Below are positions 1 through 7,265 of a stretch of 29,852 nucleotides of DNA, in pieces. The notes beneath the pieces are model-generated. The model was given only the letters and a program-made list of their open reading frames with translations. It had not been told where the DNA came from and made no database searches. Source of the stretch: Candidatus Sungiibacteriota bacterium (lineage in GTDB: Bacteria; Patescibacteria; Paceibacteria; Sungbacterales; SURF-37); assembly GCA_016186145.1 (NCBI GenBank), contig JACPMF010000015.1:1-29852 (forward strand), read 5' to 3'. How positions within the stretch are numbered: position 1 is the first letter of the stretch; each line of letters begins with the position of its first letter. A program made the translations under genes and the position numbers.

Positions 1-1
1 A

Positions 2-106
2 ATGCCGAAAAAGAACGGCAGAAAGGTGCGTTCGAGAAGTAAAGAGAGCAAGAAAGACAAGAATGCTAAAGTAAAGACCATTAAAGAATCAAGAACCAGG
101 AGTTAG
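2..106 (+). CDS. Small very basic peptide, or 3' end of a gene cut by the window
   Basis: An open frame of 34 codons begins with ATG at the second base and ends TAG. It is almost entirely Lys, Arg, Ser and Asn (starts MPKKNGRK), like the basic tail of a nucleic-acid-binding protein. Because the window starts one base upstream, neither a ribosome binding site nor the true start can be judged, so it may be only the C-terminus of a longer gene. It converges on mreC. No family recognised. Confidence 0.35.
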   Translation: MPKKNGRKVRSRSKESKKDKNAKVKTIKESRTRS

Positions 107-165
107 GAATAATTGTGAACACGAGACGCACCGCTATTCCTAAATCATAATTCATTATTCATGAT
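98..165. repeat. AT-rich word repeat after mreC
   Basis: The gap between the basic peptide and mreC is built from variants of TTAGGAAT, ATTCCTAA and ATTCATGATTC on both strands, so it can fold back weakly. The same vocabulary recurs inside proS (2814-2844) and gdhA (6572-6606). The mreC stop codon lies at its edge. Confidence 0.55.
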
Positions 166-948
166 TCATCGCCCTAAAAGCGCCACAAAAAGCGGCCGAG
201 GCTGAAATGGATTGAAAAGGTGAACGGCAGAAACCTCTCTAAAAATCTCACCTACGCCAGCACCCTTATCCACAACCTTCCCCAGAACCATTCCTTGCGG
301 CCAGAAAGCCGTTTTGGGAACAACGCCGACAAACTCTTCCCGGCTGATGTCGACTTCGTTCGGAACAAAATCAACCGCAAATTCTCCACCCGAAAGCCCG
401 CGCGCGCGCGCCGTAATGCCGGATGCGGCAAAAACAACATCGAATATCTCGGCTGGGCTTGAAGCCAAAAGAACATCCGACTGCCCCTCTTCCGCCGCCA
501 AGACACGCCCGACATACACCTTATCTTCCGTAAACACAATGTCACCGGGCCGTATACCCGACTCACGCCCACGGCTAAGCACAAGAATTTCGTTGCCAAA
601 GAGCTGGAAAAAGCCCGCGGGAGAAACCGACAAAACCGTCTGTCCTAACGCGTTGCCCAGTCCAAGAGATTTTTTGAGCTCACCGTTTTCTTTCTTCAAA
701 AGTTCCCCTTCGGCAACCCGCATAAGCAAGCGATTGTTCTCTCTCAAAAGGCGGTCGGTTTCCGCGCCTTCTCCAAAAAAATTGGAAACCATGAACGCAA
801 CAGCGCTTGCCGACGCAAAAAGCGGAGAAACGATTCTTTGCAAAAGAAAACTGCGGGTCGGTCTTAAAAAAGTATTGACGATTAAAAAAACGAGCAACCC
901 GACGGTTACCGCGCTAATAGAAAGCTGAACAACTTTATTATTTCTCAT
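166..948 (-). CDS. mreC: Rod shape-determining protein MreC
   Basis: MreC is the bitopic partner of MreB in the elongation complex: it sits in the membrane and scaffolds peptidoglycan synthases on the outer face. The 260-residue protein has one N-terminal membrane segment (about residues 8-28), a coiled-coil stretch (about 60-95, rich in Leu, Glu, Arg and Asn), then the beta-rich periplasmic domain with MreC-typical segments such as SPAGFFQLFGNE and SRGRESGIRPGD. Length is normal. The ATG is preceded by AAGGA about 11 bases upstream. It follows mreB by 70 bases on the same strand, the classic mreB-mreC order. No mreD follows in the window. Confidence 0.93.
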   Translation of the reverse strand: MRNNKVVQLSISAVTVGLLVFLIVNTFLRPTRSFLLQRIVSPLFASASAVAFMVSNFFGEGAETDRLLRENNRLLMRVAEGELLKKENGELKKSLGLGNALGQTVLSVSPAGFFQLFGNEILVLSRGRESGIRPGDIVFTEDKVYVGRVLAAEEGQSDVLLASSPAEIFDVVFAASGITARARGLSGGEFAVDFVPNEVDISREEFVGVVPKTAFWPQGMVLGKVVDKGAGVGEIFREVSAVHLFNPFQPRPLFVALLGR

Positions 949-1018
949 GCCGTTTAATCCTTAAACCACTAAATATTTGCCGTGCCAACAAAGACCGAAC
1001 AACATCGTGAAATAATGT

Positions 1019-2083
1019 CTATGACGACGCCTGCTGCGGCACGCGCTTGTAATCGGTCCCGGCAAGAACATTCCGGAGCGAATCAAGGTCTTCAAGAATA
1101 ACACCGGTTCCTCGCACCACTGCCGTCAACGGATCATCGGCAACTTTAACTTTTATTTTTGTCTCCGCCTGAATCAGCAAATCAAGACCCCGCAACAACG
1201 CGCCGCCACCGACCAACGACATGCCGCCCGCCATGATATCTGCAACCAACTCCGGCGGAGTAGCCTCAATAGTTTCTTTAATGGCGCTCACAATATTTGC
1301 AACGGAATGGCGAAGGGCTCGGCGAATTTCCGAATCGTCAACCACAATCTCTTTTGGGAGGCCGGTCGCCAGATCCCGCCCGCGCATCACGGCTTGCATC
1401 GGCTCTTTCAGATCATAAGCCGAACCGATTGCGATTTTAATATCTTCGGCGGTTCGCTCGCCCAAAAGAAGCTTATACTCATCCCGCGCAAAACGAATGA
1501 TGTCGGAATTTAACCGATCGCCCGCAATTCGAAGATTGCGCGATGTCACAATACCGCCAAGAGAAATGACGGCAATATCGGTTGTTCCGCCGCCGATGTC
1601 TACGACTACCGAGCCAATCGCCTCTTGCACCGGAAGCCGAATGCCGATTGCCGCAGCCATTGGCTCTTCCACCAAGTATACCTCGCGAGCACCGGCGTTC
1701 TTTGCGGCGTCCTCAACCGCTTTTCGTTCAACTTCGGTAACTTCGGAAGGAATACCAATTACTACGCGCGGCCGCGGGAGAAACGAAAAAGTTTCTTTGT
1801 GGGCGCGCTGGATAAAATACCGGATCATCTCTTCGGTGACATCGAAATCGGAAATCACGCCTTCTTGAAGCGGGCGCACCGCAGAAATATGTGCCGGCGT
1901 TCTTCCGACCATTTTTCTCGCCTCGGCGCCTACCGCCACTACCTGCCCGGTTTTATGGTTTACGGCAACAACCGAGGGCTCGTTGATAACAATCCCGACG
2001 CCGTGAACATATACCAAAGTATTGGCCGTTCCGAGGTCTATACCTATATCTTTAGAAAAAAGTCCAAAAAGTTTATTGAACAT
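1019..2083 (-). CDS. mreB: Rod shape-determining protein MreB
   Basis: Bacterial actin that polymerises under the membrane and positions wall synthesis. The ATP-binding signatures are present: DIGIDLGTANTLVYV at the N-terminus (phosphate 1), VVVDIGGGTTDIAVI (phosphate 2) and a C-terminal adenosine motif MSLVGGGALLRG. I place the start at ATG 2083 (begins MFNKLFGLF, an amphipathic membrane-binding helix), giving 354 residues. The longer frame from TTG 2104 would add seven residues that belong to a decayed upstream copy of the same gene start. No strong Shine-Dalgarno is visible. mreC lies 70 bases downstream. Confidence 0.96.
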   Translation of the reverse strand: MFNKLFGLFSKDIGIDLGTANTLVYVHGVGIVINEPSVVAVNHKTGQVVAVGAEARKMVGRTPAHISAVRPLQEGVISDFDVTEEMIRYFIQRAHKETFSFLPRPRVVIGIPSEVTEVERKAVEDAAKNAGAREVYLVEEPMAAAIGIRLPVQEAIGSVVVDIGGGTTDIAVISLGGIVTSRNLRIAGDRLNSDIIRFARDEYKLLLGERTAEDIKIAIGSAYDLKEPMQAVMRGRDLATGLPKEIVVDDSEIRRALRHSVANIVSAIKETIEATPPELVADIMAGGMSLVGGGALLRGLDLLIQAETKIKVKVADDPLTAVVRGTGVILEDLDSLRNVLAGTDYKRVPQQASS

Positions 2084-2183
2084 GGTGGAAAAACTTAAGG
2101 TCAATTCCGATGCCTGCCCCGTAGTGAACCCGGGGTTCTACTACGGGGTCTTTTGAAAATAATCCGAAAAGTTTATTGAGCAT
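2073..2183 (-). pseudogene. Broken duplicate of the mreB 5' end with an inserted palindrome
   Basis: Exactly 100 bases upstream of the mreB ATG is a second ATG whose frame reads MLNKLFGLFSKD, then 12 foreign residues (PVVEPRVHYGAG), then IGIDL, then runs out of frame and stops after 36 residues. Real MreB reads MFNKLFGLFSKD-IGIDL without the 12 residues. The copies differ at several synonymous sites, so the duplication is not recent. The extra 36 bases contain a near-perfect palindrome (2117-2148). Confidence 0.75.
2117..2148. repeat. Palindromic element inside the mreB start copy
   Basis: Arms CCCCGTAGT (2117-2125) and ACTACGGGG (2140-2148) enclose an inner GAACCC/GGGTTC pairing. On the plus strand it is followed by TCTTTT, so it could also stop plus-direction or antisense transcription. 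It resembles in layout the CCCC...GGGG hairpin at the window's right end. Confidence 0.7.
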
Positions 2184-2184
2184 G

Positions 2185-2214
2185 TTGACAAGTAAGATAC
2201 CTATGTAGTAAAAT
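2185..2214 (+). promoter_or_regulatory. Sigma70-type promoter for the 2249 orphan
   Basis: TTGACA (2185-2190), an 18-base spacer and TAAAAT (2209-2214), about 35 bases before the start codon. It lies right next to the ATG of the mreB start copy on the other strand. Confidence 0.65.
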
Positions 2215-2248
2215 TTTAATACTAAAAAATACCGAAACTGGGGGGCTT

Positions 2249-2551
2249 ATGACTGTTAAAACTATCAAAAACACTAAGGATGGTTTACTGGTAACGATGA
2301 GTTCATTGACAACAATACAGCTTGCTGAAGAAATTGAAGAAATAATTAAGGAATGCCTGCTTAAAACAGAAAGTGACGCCAATAAAATGATACTAGAGGA
2401 TGAACTCCTTGTTGGCCCAACCGAGAAGACATCAAAGGCGTCCCTTATGCGAGTACTTAGAATTCGAGGAATCTCTTGCACAGAAAATGAGTACTTAAGA
2501 GCAGCACTTCTCATCCGAGAAAAATCGCTCAAGGCGCGCGGCCTCCGTTAA
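2249..2551 (+). CDS. Small hypothetical protein (orphan cassette 1)
   Basis: A 100-residue soluble, mainly helical protein with no cysteine motif beyond C47 and C78 and no recognisable domain. The C-terminal third (about 62-98: SKASLMRVLRIRG...ENEYLRAALLIREK) is basic and amphipathic. It is well supported as a gene: a near-consensus promoter upstream, a GGGGGG ribosome binding site five bases or so before ATG, and a hairpin terminator at its end. It is a lone plus-strand gene between minus-strand mreB and proS, and its stop overlaps the last codons of proS by four bases. Confidence 0.75.
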   Translation: MTVKTIKNTKDGLLVTMSSLTTIQLAEEIEEIIKECLLKTESDANKMILEDELLVGPTEKTSKASLMRVLRIRGISCTENEYLRAALLIREKSLKARGLR

Positions 2552-2565
2552 AGGAGGTCTTTTTT
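2540..2565 (+). terminator. Rho-independent terminator, shared with the proS 3' end
   Basis: Stem GGCCTCC (2540-2546) with GGAGGTC (2553-2559), one G-U pair, loop GTTAAA, then six T. The loop carries the stop codons of both convergent genes. Confidence 0.85.
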
Positions 2566-3825
2566 ATTTTCAACCGCTTCAACAAGTGCAGCTGCTGAAA
2601 GAATCTCTGGATTGGCCCTATTCCTTTTTTTAAGCTCAAAGCCGTTTTTTTCAAGCATCTTTTCAGAAACAACAACTCTCCATGGAATTCCTATTAAATC
2701 AGCATCGGCGAACTTCTCGCCAACCGTTTTATCAGCGCGGTCATCGTACAATACATCAACTCCTTTAGCAAGCAGTCTATTGTATAAATCTTCCGCCGTA
2801 TTTTTAACGATATTTCCTAATTCATGATTCCTGATTCCTAATTCTATAAGGTGAACCTGAAACGGCGCAACGCTCTCCGGCCATATAATTCCATTTTCAT
2901 CGTGATGTACTTCAACAATAGTCGCCATCAAACGGCTAAGCCCTATACCGTACGAACCCATAACCACGTAATTCTTATGGCCTTTTTCATCAGCATATTG
3001 TAATCCAAGCGCTTCGGTGTATTTCGTCCCGAGTGGAAAAATGTTACCAACCTCTATCGCGCTTTTCTCTTCTACCCCGCTCCCGCATGCAGGACACGCA
3101 CTTCCGGCTTTCAAACTTGATATCTCTTTGTTTTCCGCGTAGCCGCATTTTTCGCATACATATATAGTGTCTTCCCCAACCGGCGAGACAACCTGAAATT
3201 CATGCGTGTTTTTTTTCGTAAAAACGCCGCCGGCGGCCACGGTGTAAACGGCTTTAACTTCAACGCGGCTGAATACACGATTGTATGCCTCCCTCACTTT
3301 TGAATAATAACTTTCAAAATCTTTTTCATCAGCGTGAAAACTATACAAATCTTTCATAATAAACTCTCTTCCGCGAAGAAGGCCGGATTTTGCCCGCGGT
3401 TCATTTCTGAATTTTGTCTGAATCTGGTAAGCGGCAAACGGCAAGTCTTTATACGAATTCACAAGGTGTTTGGCGATCGCGGTCAAAACCTCCTCGTGAG
3501 TCCAGCCGAGAACGAACGATGCTTCTTTTTCACCTGCGCCGAGGACTTCAAGACTTATATCAACACCCCATCGCCCGGTCGGCTCCATATATTTTTTTTC
3601 AACGAGAGCTGGCATAAAAAGTTCCTGCCCCCCGATGGCGTTCATCTCTTCCCTAATTATCCTCGCGATTTTTTGCAAAACCCTCCAGCCGAGCGGTAAA
3701 AAGGAATAAACGCCCGCTGAATTTTTAAATACAAACCCCCCGCGTTCCAAAAAGCGGGCATTTGCCGCAACCGCATCTTTAGGATCCTCCCGTGAAGTTT
3801 TCCCGAATAACTGTGATTGACGCAT
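2548..3825 (-). CDS. proS: Proline--tRNA ligase, short form without the editing domain
   Basis: Class II synthetase that charges tRNA-Pro. Motif 2 (FRNEPRAKSGLLRGREF, about 139-155) and motif 3 (GSYGIGLSRLMATIVE, 290-305) are intact, followed by the anticodon-binding domain ending in KKDLL. At 425 residues it lacks the large INS editing domain that bacterial ProRS usually carries between motifs 2 and 3. In that region it has a zinc-ribbon-like CEKC (224-227) and CPAC (244-247). Residues 328-339 (ELGIRNHELG...) are encoded by an intergenic-type repeat inserted in frame in the loop after VAPFQV. A TACAAT box ends eight bases before ATG with TTGGAT 16 bases further up, suggesting an almost leaderless mRNA. 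Confidence 0.95.
   Translation of the reverse strand: MRQSQLFGKTSREDPKDAVAANARFLERGGFVFKNSAGVYSFLPLGWRVLQKIARIIREEMNAIGGQELFMPALVEKKYMEPTGRWGVDISLEVLGAGEKEASFVLGWTHEEVLTAIAKHLVNSYKDLPFAAYQIQTKFRNEPRAKSGLLRGREFIMKDLYSFHADEKDFESYYSKVREAYNRVFSRVEVKAVYTVAAGGVFTKKNTHEFQVVSPVGEDTIYVCEKCGYAENKEISSLKAGSACPACGSGVEEKSAIEVGNIFPLGTKYTEALGLQYADEKGHKNYVVMGSYGIGLSRLMATIVEVHHDENGIIWPESVAPFQVHLIELGIRNHELGNIVKNTAEDLYNRLLAKGVDVLYDDRADKTVGEKFADADLIGIPWRVVVSEKMLEKNGFELKKRNRANPEILSAAALVEAVENKKDLL
2809..2844. repeat. In-frame word repeat inside proS
   Basis: Tandem variants of AATTC/ATGATTCCTG/ATTCCTAATTC, the same vocabulary as the gap after mreC (98-165), here translated as ELGIRNHELGN. It replaces the variable loop at the start of the anticodon-binding domain. 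Confidence 0.7.
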
Positions 3826-3862
3826 GTTTTTGATTGTACTTCAAATACTCAGCAATCCAAAA

Positions 3863-3891
3863 TTGACATTAAATTTTTAATAATGTATAAT
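3863..3891 (+). promoter_or_regulatory. Perfect consensus sigma70 promoter
   Basis: TTGACA (3863-3868), exactly 17 bases, TATAAT (3886-3891). The start point should fall near 3898, only about 20 bases before the GTG start of the next gene, leaving a very short leader with AAGGAGG. Confidence 0.85.
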
Positions 3892-3916
3892 ATTGACAAC
3901 CAAAAAGGAGGATGCA

Positions 3917-4321
3917 GTGACAAAGAAAGATCAAAACCCGCCACTTGAAAAATGGCAGCAGTTTACTGGAGCGTCATACAAACTTCATAACCTCGGCAGA
4001 CCCGCAGTGTTCCTTTTGCCATCAAAAAAACTCCGTGGCAGAGTTGAAAAAGAACTTCATGCTTTCCTCATAAAACACTTTGAGGCCTACACTACCACAC
4101 TCATCCCGTCCTTTGGTTTCTGGAGAGACCGCCGTAAGAGCATCATATATGATGAATGCCGCCAATACGAAGTTTCGTTTGTGGGCAAAGAAAAAATTCC
4201 TCTGCTCTTAAAAAAACTGGCCGGGATTGCAGGCCGTATTAATGAAGAATGTATATACTTTAAAGCCGGGCAATACACATGCCTAATTGCCCCACAAACA
4301 CGAAATAGAAAAAGCAAATAA
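3917..4321 (+). CDS. Hypothetical protein (orphan cassette 2)
   Basis: 134 residues from GTG 3917, chosen because AAGGAGG (3905-3911) sits five bases upstream; an in-frame TTG at 3893 would lie within two bases of the -10 box and cannot be on the transcript. The protein looks like a small alpha/beta fold: a strand (AVFLLPS), helix (RVEKELHAFLIKHF), GFW motif, strand (YEVSFVG), helix (LLLKKLAGIAGRI), strand (EECIYFKAG). That order is loosely reminiscent of DUF3574, but I cannot assign it. It has its own perfect promoter and a terminator shared with convergent gap. Confidence 0.78.
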   Translation: MTKKDQNPPLEKWQQFTGASYKLHNLGRPAVFLLPSKKLRGRVEKELHAFLIKHFEAYTTTLIPSFGFWRDRRKSIIYDECRQYEVSFVGKEKIPLLLKKLAGIAGRINEECIYFKAGQYTCLIAPQTRNRKSK

Positions 4322-4327
4322 AAACCA

Positions 4328-4350
4328 AAAACGGCCGCTCGGCCGCTTTT
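4328..4350. terminator. Bidirectional terminator between the 3917 gene and gap
   Basis: A GC palindrome (CGGCCG-CT-CGGCCG, 4332-4345) flanked by A-rich sequence on the left and TTTT on the right, so a U-tract follows the hairpin on either strand. The gap stop codon starts at its right edge. Confidence 0.75.
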
Positions 4351-5399
4351 CATTTATCTAAACTTTGTACAATTCTCCTTACATGTTCCACAAGAGTTGC
4401 CGTATATCCCTCTTCGTTGTCGTACCATGAAAATACTTTAACCAAATCGCCGTCAATTACTTTTGTGAGCGTAAGGTCAATAATCGCGCCGTAGGGTTCG
4501 CCTATAATATCGGTTGAGACAATCGGGTCTTCTGTTACCGCAATAACTTTTGACCAACGAGGTTCTTTCGCGGCTTTTTTGAAAACGTCATTCACCTCGT
4601 CCTTTGAAACACTCCTGCCCACCAGCGCCGTGTTAACACTCAATGAACCGGTAATCGTTGGCACACGAATTGATACGGCATCAAACTTTCCCTTCAATTC
4701 AGGAATTGCCCAGACAACGGCATCAGCAGCTCCGGTGGTTGACGGCACAATGTTTACCGCCGCAGCTCTACCGCGACGAGGATCTTTTGCGTCAGCCCCA
4801 TCAACAAGTTTTTGGGTTGCCGTATATCCGTGTATAGTAGTCATGCTCGCCTTAACAATGCCGAAATTCTCCAAAAGAATTTGCATCACTGGTGCTACGG
4901 AATTAGTGGTGCAGGAAGCATTGCATGTAAGCGGCGGGGGGTTTTTAAATCGATCGTCATTTACACCAATCAAAGCCGTTGTCACATCACTGCCTGCGGG
5001 CGCTGTTATGACCACCCGTTTTGCGCCGGCATCAAAATGAGCTTTGGCTTTATCGGCGCTTGTAAAAAATCCGGTTGACTCAACCACAATATCTATGCCG
5101 AGGTCTTTCCATGGCAATTTTATCGGTTCTTTTTCGGCAAGCACTTTAACTTCTTTTTCGGCAATCCTTAACATTCCATCAGTTGCAGAAACCGGCCGCT
5201 TGTACCGACCATACACCGAATCATATTTCAAAAGGTAAGCAAGGGTCTTGGTGTCGGTAAGGTCGTTAACCGCAACAATATCGAGAAAAGGAACATCCCC
5301 CTCCTTCGCTGAAGCTTCGGAGGGCAAAGCGAACGCCCTGCGGAAAAAAGACCTCCCAATACGACCAAACCCGTTTATTGCAATTTTTGCTTGACGCAT
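4350..5399 (-). CDS. gap: Glyceraldehyde-3-phosphate dehydrogenase
   Basis: Glycolytic enzyme oxidising glyceraldehyde 3-phosphate to 1,3-bisphosphoglycerate. The NAD-binding INGFGRIGR (8-16), the catalytic ASCTTN with Cys163, the following HGYTATQ, the RRGRAAAVNIVP segment and the C-terminal WYDNEEGY are all present. It has 349 residues, slightly long because residues 25-37 (LPSEASAKEG...) are an in-frame palindrome-derived insertion between the first Rossmann helix and the strand IVAVND. The ATG has AAGG about eight bases upstream. It is convergent with the 3917 orphan and divergent from the 5485 orphan. Confidence 0.97.
   Translation of the reverse strand: MRQAKIAINGFGRIGRSFFRRAFALPSEASAKEGDVPFLDIVAVNDLTDTKTLAYLLKYDSVYGRYKRPVSATDGMLRIAEKEVKVLAEKEPIKLPWKDLGIDIVVESTGFFTSADKAKAHFDAGAKRVVITAPAGSDVTTALIGVNDDRFKNPPPLTCNASCTTNSVAPVMQILLENFGIVKASMTTIHGYTATQKLVDGADAKDPRRGRAAAVNIVPSTTGAADAVVWAIPELKGKFDAVSIRVPTITGSLSVNTALVGRSVSKDEVNDVFKKAAKEPRWSKVIAVTEDPIVSTDIIGEPYGAIIDLTLTKVIDGDLVKVFSWYDNEEGYTATLVEHVRRIVQSLDK
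5289..5327. repeat. In-frame palindromic repeat inside gap
   Basis: CCCTCC (5299-5304) and GGAGGG (5319-5324) flank TTCGCTGAAGCTTC, itself able to form CTTC-GCT-GAAG. Translated as PSEASAKEG. From memory, similar CTTCGCTAAAGCTTCGGAGG sequences recur in CPR genomes; that should be checked. Confidence 0.7.
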
Positions 5400-5484
5400 A
5401 ATAAACCTTAAGTTATATTACCTTTAATAATACCACATAAATCTGAAAAGAATATGAGTCAATAACAACATGGAGGAACTGAAT

Positions 5485-5673
5485 ATGTGGGGAGAACCGA
5501 AACAAGACAAAGAAAATGTTCTTTGCAATAAACACACCGTAGTAACAACTACAATGGCATCAAAGCCGTGCCCGGAATGTGGAAAACGCCTAATTTGCCT
5601 AGACTACAAACGATGTTCAAGATGCGCTAAAAGATCAAACAAATGTTCTTTGTGTGACGCCTCTTTAACTTAA
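5485..5673 (+). CDS. Small zinc-ribbon-like protein (orphan cassette 3a)
   Basis: 62 residues from ATG 5485, preferred over ATG 5470 because GGAGG (5472-5476) lies eight bases before it. Three CxxC pairs (CPEC, CSRC, CSLC) plus extra cysteines in the second half suggest one or two zinc sites of the rubredoxin/zinc-ribbon kind; the N-terminal half is polar and likely disordered. It is the first gene of a two-gene plus-strand unit with the 5687 membrane protein, 13 bases apart. No consensus promoter was found upstream, unlike the neighbouring cassettes. Confidence 0.7.
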   Translation: MWGEPKQDKENVLCNKHTVVTTTMASKPCPECGKRLICLDYKRCSRCAKRSNKCSLCDASLT

Positions 5674-5686
5674 AAGGAGAAGGTAA

Positions 5687-5911
5687 ATGAGCCCACGGCA
5701 AGAGTTCCTTTTTAATTTGTTTATTATTTGGGGTGGCTATATCGGTCTTGTGGCAACACTAACATTCTTAACATCCATCACCGTTGCTGAAAACGAACCA
5801 ATGCCCATACCAGCAATGCTGCACATGGGTGAGTTCTACATTCACACAGTTATCGGATTTGTTGCGGGACTTTCTACAGCCATTTTCCACCATATTGTAG
5901 CTTACCTATAA
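5687..5911 (+). CDS. Small two-helix membrane protein (orphan cassette 3b)
   Basis: 74 residues with two predicted membrane segments (about 8-30 and 52-72) joined by a loop NEPMPIPAMLHMGEF. An AAGGAGAAGGT ribosome binding site precedes the ATG. Two adjacent His near the C-terminus (FHH) and H46, H53 could bind a ligand, but no family is recognised. Cotranscribed with the zinc-ribbon gene; a terminator follows at once. Confidence 0.72.
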   Translation: MSPRQEFLFNLFIIWGGYIGLVATLTFLTSITVAENEPMPIPAMLHMGEFYIHTVIGFVAGLSTAIFHHIVAYL

Positions 5912-5923
5912 AAATCAGGCAAA

Positions 5924-5947
5924 GCCGCATCATCATGCGGCTTTTTT
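5924..5947 (+). terminator. Rho-independent terminator, overlapping the gdhA stop
   Basis: GCCGCAT (5924-5930), loop CATC, ATGCGGC (5935-5941), then six T. The stop codon of convergent gdhA lies in the loop and 3' arm. Confidence 0.88.
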
Positions 5948-7210
5948 CATTGCTTCGGCCACACGCTTTGTAGCCATGACATACGCGGCCTTCCGCCATG
6001 AGAGATTTAATTCTTCTTTTGTTTTTTTAACATCTACGAATGCGCCATTCATAACCTCTTCAATTTTTTTTAACACAGTTTCTTCGTCCCACCACTTTTG
6101 TTCTTTTGACTGCAACCATTCAAAGTACGAGCCTGCTACACCGCCGCTATTGGCAAGAATATCCGGTATAACTTCAATTCCGCGCCTCTCTAAAATACGG
6201 TCAGCTTCTTCAGTCGTGGGGCCGTTGGCCAGTTCAAGTACCACATTCGCGCGAATGGTTCCGGCATTATTTTCCGTAATTTGATTCTCAAGCGCTGCCG
6301 GAACCAATATATCAACGCCTAATTCCAAAAGCTCCTCGTTAGAAATAGTTTTGCATTTGCCGCCGGCGGCTTCTTCCAAAGAGCACTTCGTGTTATTTAA
6401 CACCCCCCTTTCCTTTTGTATCTTTAATAGCTCCTCAACATCTAGGCCGTCGGGATTATATATGGCGCCTTTTGAATCCGAAAGGGCGACAATTTTCAAT
6501 CCGTTCTGATGTACGATCTTTGCAAAATTTGCGCCAACGTTGCCGAAACCCTGTATCGCCACCTTCGGTGGCGAATTTCTAATTTCTAATTTCGAATTTC
6601 TAAACTTGAGGAATTCGCGAAGAATAATAAAACCGCCGAAGCCGGTGGCAATATCGCGGCCCCGGGAGCCGCCTTTTTCAACCGACTTTCCGGTAAATGC
6701 CGCCGGCTCCCAGTGGCCGGCAAGTATTGAGTATTCATCGACCATCCAATCCATAATCTCCGGCGAAGTACCGACGTCCGGCGCAGGAACATCTTTGTCG
6801 GGCCCTATGTATTCAAAAATTTTCCGAACATATTCGCGCGAAAGCAACTTAAGTTCGCGTTGCGAAAGCGAGCGCGGATCAACCCTTACAGCGCCCTTAG
6901 CGCCGCCATACGGCAAACCAACAACAGCATTTTTTATCGTCATCAAAAGCGCTAACGCCATGACTTCATCTTTTGAAGAATCTTGATGGAAACGAACACC
7001 GCCCTTATACGGACCAAGCGTGTTATTCCATTGCACGCGCCATGCGGGAAATTTTTTCACTGTCCCGTCATCGCCTTGAAACTCGATTTCGAACTCCAAA
7101 ATGCGATCAGGTTTTTTCAGGCGCGATAAAACATCACTGTTAGGTAAATCCGGAATGATTTTCACCGTATCCTCGACAATTTTTTGAGTATTTTCTAAAA
7201 AAGTTGACAC
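5933..7210 (-). CDS. gdhA: Glutamate dehydrogenase family (Glu/Leu/Phe/Val dehydrogenase)
   Basis: NAD(P)-dependent oxidative deamination of glutamate, or the reverse, linking amino-acid and 2-oxo-acid pools. Substrate-site lysines are in GPYKGGVRFH (about 67-75) and LPYGGAKGA (99-107), the catalytic Asp in VPAPDVGT (about 145), and the Rossmann motif is AIQGFGNVG (218-226). 425 residues is normal for the hexameric class. Start is GTG 7210. Residues 203-213 (FRNSKLEIRNS) are encoded by a word repeat just before the Rossmann strand. The start codon overlaps the -35 box of the divergent 7266 gene. Confidence 0.95.
   Translation of the reverse strand: MSTFLENTQKIVEDTVKIIPDLPNSDVLSRLKKPDRILEFEIEFQGDDGTVKKFPAWRVQWNNTLGPYKGGVRFHQDSSKDEVMALALLMTIKNAVVGLPYGGAKGAVRVDPRSLSQRELKLLSREYVRKIFEYIGPDKDVPAPDVGTSPEIMDWMVDEYSILAGHWEPAAFTGKSVEKGGSRGRDIATGFGGFIILREFLKFRNSKLEIRNSPPKVAIQGFGNVGANFAKIVHQNGLKIVALSDSKGAIYNPDGLDVEELLKIQKERGVLNNTKCSLEEAAGGKCKTISNEELLELGVDILVPAALENQITENNAGTIRANVVLELANGPTTEEADRILERRGIEVIPDILANSGGVAGSYFEWLQSKEQKWWDEETVLKKIEEVMNGAFVDVKKTKEELNLSWRKAAYVMATKRVAEAMKKAA
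6557..6606. repeat. In-frame repeat inside gdhA
   Basis: Four near-copies of AATTTCTAATTTC (6574-6602) next to a perfect hairpin CGCCACC-TTC-GGTGGCG (6557-6573). Read in frame as RNSKLEIRNS-PPKVA, it fills the linker before the nucleotide-binding strand. Confidence 0.7.
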
Positions 7211-7231
7211 TGTTCTTTAAAAAGTTATGAT
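7204..7231 (+). promoter_or_regulatory. Sigma70-type promoter for the 7266 orphan
   Basis: TTGACA (7204-7209), 16 bases, TATGAT (7226-7231). Its -35 overlaps the first codons of gdhA on the opposite strand, so transcription of the two may compete. Confidence 0.65.
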
Positions 7232-7265
7232 ATCAATAGATCTTTCTTATCTATGGGGGGGCGAA

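Noticed and set aside
314..928. Plus-strand open frame (204 codons) across mreC
   Set aside because: Shadow of mreC, which has all family features; the shadow is Ser/Thr/Lys-rich without start signals.
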